From Actinoplanes teichomyceticus ATCC 31121 (GTDB lineage: Bacteria; Actinomycetota; Actinomycetes; Mycobacteriales; Micromonosporaceae), in NCBI RefSeq assembly GCF_003711105.1, contig NZ_CP023865.1, forward strand, positions 7,919,001 to 7,983,000: a stretch of 64,000 bases of DNA, given 5' to 3'. The position numbers and the translations under genes are program-made. This document shows, piece by piece, positions 61,701-64,000 of the stretch. The notes beneath the pieces are model-generated. The model was not told where the DNA came from, ran no database searches, and worked only from the letters and a program-made list of their open reading frames with translations. The number at the start of each line of letters is the position of its first letter. The stretch's first letter is position 1.

Positions 61701-62186
61701 TCACGCCACTTCCGCGATGACCTCGACCTCCACCGGCGCGTCCAGCGGCAGCTCGCTCACCCCGACCGCGCTGCGGGCGTGCCGGCCCTGCTCCCCGAGC
61801 ACCTCGCCGAACAGGTTGGAGGCGCCGTTGACCACGGCCGGTTGCCCGGTGAAGCCCGGGGCGGACGCCACGAAGCCGGTCACCTTGACGATCTTCACGA
61901 CCCGGCCCAGGCCGACCAGCGAGTCGATCGCGGCCAGCGCGTTGAGGGCGCAGATCCGGGCCATGTCGGTGGCGTCCTCGGCGGTCACCTCGGCGCCCAC
62001 CTTGCCGGTCCGCGCCAGCTTGCCCTCGACCATCGGGAGCTGGCCGGAGACGTAGACGTAGTTGCCGGACTGCACGGCCGGCACGTAGGACGCCAGCGGC
62101 GGGACCACGGACGGCAGGGTCAGGCCCAGCTCGGCCAGCTTCGCGTAGGCGTCGACGCCGCCCACGCCGGCGATCGGGGTGGTCAC
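61701..62186 (-). CDS. RidA/YjgF-family protein
   Basis: 161 residues. Rid proteins hydrolyse reactive enamine/imine intermediates. N terminus MTTPIAGVGGVDAYAKLAELGLTLP, then YVYVSGQLPMVEGKL, TGFVASAPGFTGQPAVVNGASNLFGEVLGE and ARSAVGVSELPLDAPVEVEVIAEVA. The last block lacks the canonical catalytic-Arg pattern (typical RS.vgv..LP.g), though ARSAVG is present, so activity is plausible. GTG 62186 overlaps the DUF4177 stop (GTGA). Confidence 0.9.
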   Translation of the reverse strand: MTTPIAGVGGVDAYAKLAELGLTLPSVVPPLASYVPAVQSGNYVYVSGQLPMVEGKLARTGKVGAEVTAEDATDMARICALNALAAIDSLVGLGRVVKIVKVTGFVASAPGFTGQPAVVNGASNLFGEVLGEQGRHARSAVGVSELPLDAPVEVEVIAEVA

Positions 62187-62338
62187 GACTTCGCCCGCTT
62201 CATGTAGGCGATCAACTGCTCCGGGTTCGGCCCCGGCACCACCTGGACCAGCTCCCAGCCGTCGTCGCCCCAGTTGTCGAGGATCTGCTTGGTCGCGTGT
62301 ACCAGCAGGGGCACGGTCACGTACTCCCACTTCTGCAT
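62183..62338 (-). CDS. DUF4177-type small protein
   Basis: 51 residues: MQKWEYVTVPLLVHATKQILDN followed by WGDDGWELVQVVPG and a basic end MKRAKS. Short strands and a GDDGWELV signature identify the family; function unknown. ATG 62338 with AGGAG upstream is used rather than the long in-frame extension. In M. tuberculosis the same tiny gene sits next to RidA (Rv3678A, from memory). Confidence 0.85.
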   Translation of the reverse strand: MQKWEYVTVPLLVHATKQILDNWGDDGWELVQVVPGPNPEQLIAYMKRAKS

Positions 62339-62454
62339 GGCTCGAACACTCCTTAGTCGGGTACCGGCACAGCTTAGGACCCGGCGTTCCAGCCGGTTGG
62401 CTAGGCTGAGCGACAATCCGTACGGAAAGCGCGCGAACCATCACGGAGGGTGAC

Positions 62455-63564
62455 GTGACGCAGCTACCGCGGGACGGGCAGCCCGGCCATCCGGATCCGC
62501 CGCCGTCGCCCGATCCCGAACCACCGGCCCCACTCCCGCCCGGCGACCCGATCCCGGTCCCCGAGCCACCGCACGCCGTGCCGCCCGCCCCTCGCGGGCG
62601 GCACGCCCTTCCGGACCAGCCCACCCTCGCCGACCGGCCCGCGTTCCGGGACCACGCCGTCCCGACCGGCACGCCCGCGCTCCCGGACCGACCCGCCCTC
62701 ACCGGCCGGCCCGCGTTCCCGGACCACGGCGCCCCCGCCGGCCGGCCCGCGCTCCCGGACCACGCCACCCTCGCCGACCGGCCCGCGCTCCCGGCCGAGC
62801 CGGCTCGCACCGATCCGTTCGCGCTGGCGGCGACCGCGGAACATCCGGTGATCGCCGACGAGCCGGCCGGGGAGCGTGCCGCGGCGCGCGAGCCCGGCCC
62901 GGCCGCGCCGGAGCCGCACGGCGGCTGGCACCAGCCGCCCCCGAACGGCCCCTGGCACGCCCGGCACGAGAAGCCCGGCGAGTGGCGGTACCCGCCACCC
63001 GAGCATCTGGCCTGGGAGCACTCCCCGCCCGCCGAGGTGCAGTCACCGGAGCCGGAACCGATCTGGGTGAGCCGGCCGGGCGGCGGCCCGGAACCGGCCA
63101 TGCCGTCCCGCCGCCGGCACGGCCCCCGGCGCTCGTCGGTCTTCCTCTCCCTGGCCCTGGCCGCCACCCTGGCGCTGTGCGGCGGCGGGGCGGTCTCGGC
63201 CTACCTGCTGTTCCGCGACGCGGGCAACCCCGGCTCGCCGGACCCGACCACCGCGGTGAACCGTTTCCTCACCGCCGTCTACACCCAGAAGGACGCCCGC
63301 GCCGCCGAGGACCTGGTCTGCCGCAAGTCCCGCGACGAGAGCAAGCTGGCCCGGCGGGTGCAGCAGATCCGCAGCTACGCCGACGGGTACGAGGGTGCGG
63401 TGTTCCGCTGGGACGAGCCCGCGGTGACCCGCAACGCCGACGGCGAGGCCCAGGTCGGCGTACGCGTGGTGATGTCCACCGAGGACGAGAAGACCGCCGC
63501 GCAGGACCTGGAGTTCACCGTGGTGCGCAAGAGCGGCTGGCTGGTCTGCGAGGTCGCCGGCTGA
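62455..63564 (+). CDS. Pro-rich single-pass membrane protein, paralogue of the 26030 gene
   Basis: 369 residues. Residues 1-215 are cytosolic and Pro-rich with a degenerate repeat of the type [14 protein letters not shown] / [17 protein letters not shown] transmembrane segment lies near 225-248 ([25 protein letters not shown]). The outer domain of about 115 residues ([25 protein letters not shown] ... [10 protein letters not shown]) aligns by eye with the domain of the 26030 gene, including two cysteines. GTG 62455 has GGAGGG upstream; TAGGCT at 62402-62407 may be its -10. Function unknown; a sensor or secretion-associated membrane anchor is possible. Confidence 0.75.
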   Translation: MTQLPRDGQPGHPDPPPSPDPEPPAPLPPGDPIPVPEPPHAVPPAPRGRHALPDQPTLADRPAFRDHAVPTGTPALPDRPALTGRPAFPDHGAPAGRPALPDHATLADRPALPAEPARTDPFALAATAEHPVIADEPAGERAAAREPGPAAPEPHGGWHQPPPNGPWHARHEKPGEWRYPPPEHLAWEHSPPAEVQSPEPEPIWVSRPGGGPEPAMPSRRRHGPRRSSVFLSLALAATLALCGGGAVSAYLLFRDAGNPGSPDPTTAVNRFLTAVYTQKDARAAEDLVCRKSRDESKLARRVQQIRSYADGYEGAVFRWDEPAVTRNADGEAQVGVRVVMSTEDEKTAAQDLEFTVVRKSGWLVCEVAG

Positions 63565-63587
63565 CCGCGCGCCGTAACGTGGAGGAC

Positions 63588-64000
63588 ATGGGCGAGCACC
63601 GCGGCAACTGGCCGGAGCGACTGCACATCGTCACCGGCAAGGGTGGCACCGGCAAGACCAGCGTGGCCGCCGCGCTGGCGCTCGGCCTGGCCACCGGCGG
63701 ACGCCGCACGCTGCTGGTCGAGGTGGAGGGCCGGCAGGGTATCGCGCAGCTGTTCGGGCTGGAGCCGCTGCCGTACACGGAGCGCCGGATCGCCACGACC
63801 GCCGGGGGCGGCGAGGTCCGCGCCCTGCCGGTCGATCCGGAGGAGGCGCTCCTGGAGTACCTCGACATGTTCTACAAGCTCGGCGCCGCCGGCCGGGCAC
63901 TGCGCAAGGTCGGCGCCATCGACTTCGCCACCACGATCGCCCCGGGGCTGCGCGACGTGCTGCTGACCGGCAAGGTCAAGGAGGCCACCACCCGCGCCGC
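63588..64000 (+). CDS. ArsA/GET3-like ATPase, N-terminal part (gene runs off the window)
   Basis: First 137 codons of a P-loop ATPase of the ArsA (anion pump/GET3-like) family: deviant Walker A VTGKGGTGKTSVAAALALGLA, then LLVEVEGRQGIAQLFGLEPLPYTE and VRALPVDPEEALLEYLDMFYK. Actinobacterial homologues usually come in pairs (Rv3679/Rv3680). ATG 63588 is assumed; GTG 63579 is in frame three codons upstream. The C terminus lies beyond the window. Confidence 0.92.
   Translation, partial: MGEHRGNWPERLHIVTGKGGTGKTSVAAALALGLATGGRRTLLVEVEGRQGIAQLFGLEPLPYTERRIATTAGGGEVRALPVDPEEALLEYLDMFYKLGAAGRALRKVGAIDFATTIAPGLRDVLLTGKVKEATTRA

Overview
The window is a stretch of chromosome from a high-GC actinobacterium. 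GTG, TTG and possibly CTG starts are frequent, 4-base ATGA/GTGA gene overlaps are the rule, and nearly every third codon position is G or C. Gene order is compatible with Micromonosporaceae (an Actinoplanes-like organism); that placement is an inference from protein style and synteny, not a database result. No rRNA, tRNA, CRISPR array, transposase, integrase or replication origin was found. Two blocks of gene order follow Mycobacterium tuberculosis as I remember it. One is ppa-dacB-metalloprotease-tilS-hpt-ftsH-folE-folP-folB-folK-DUF3180-...-DUF2520-panC-panD. The other is marP-NUDIX-tlpA-nth-crp-MBL-RidA-DUF4177-ArsA. The interesting material sits where these backbones are interrupted.

Region 1 (1-9030): NAD and pantothenate genes on the minus strand (nadB, a septum-formation lipoprotein, panD, panC, a DUF2520 Rossmann protein). 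On the plus strand are a MidA/NDUFAF7-type methyltransferase and a stand-alone nuoD paralogue. A large repeat-rich membrane protein follows. Region 2 (9124-17429): a quaternary-amine ABC transporter whose binding protein is circularly permuted, an orphan sugar-permease-like protein, small membrane proteins, and the folate genes folP-folB-folK-DUF3180.

Region 3 (17430-30718) lies between folP and folE, which are adjacent in M. tuberculosis. It holds two membrane-secretion-like operons. The first (17724-26028) is type-IV-secretion-like: a VirB2/TrbC-like subunit, a PrgI/VirB3-like protein, a VirB4-like ATPase, a VirB6/TrbL-like protein, a VirB8-like protein, a lytic transglycosylase/M23 hydrolase and an unknown protein. 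No relaxase or integrase accompanies it. The second (26885-30669) has an FtsK/SpoIIIE ATPase, two tiny overlapping cistrons, a coiled-coil membrane protein and an 86-residue helical-hairpin-like protein. It may be a minimal type-VII-like secretion system and is my main candidate for an undescribed system.

Region 4 (30719-51572): housekeeping folE-ftsH-hpt-tilS, a zinc metalloprotease, dacB and ppa, then an incomplete ESX/type VII locus (eccD, eccC, mycP), the MarP protease, and NUDIX, TlpA, Nth and CapA-like genes. Region 5 (51778-64000): a Crp-family regulator, a two-gene biotin carboxylase/carboxyltransferase-like pair with eroded catalytic motifs, a Ser/Thr kinase, a large cyclase-ATPase-TPR protein, then MBL, RidA, DUF4177, a Pro-rich membrane protein and the start of an ArsA/GET3-like ATPase. 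The cyclase and the Crp regulator suggest a cyclic-nucleotide circuit.
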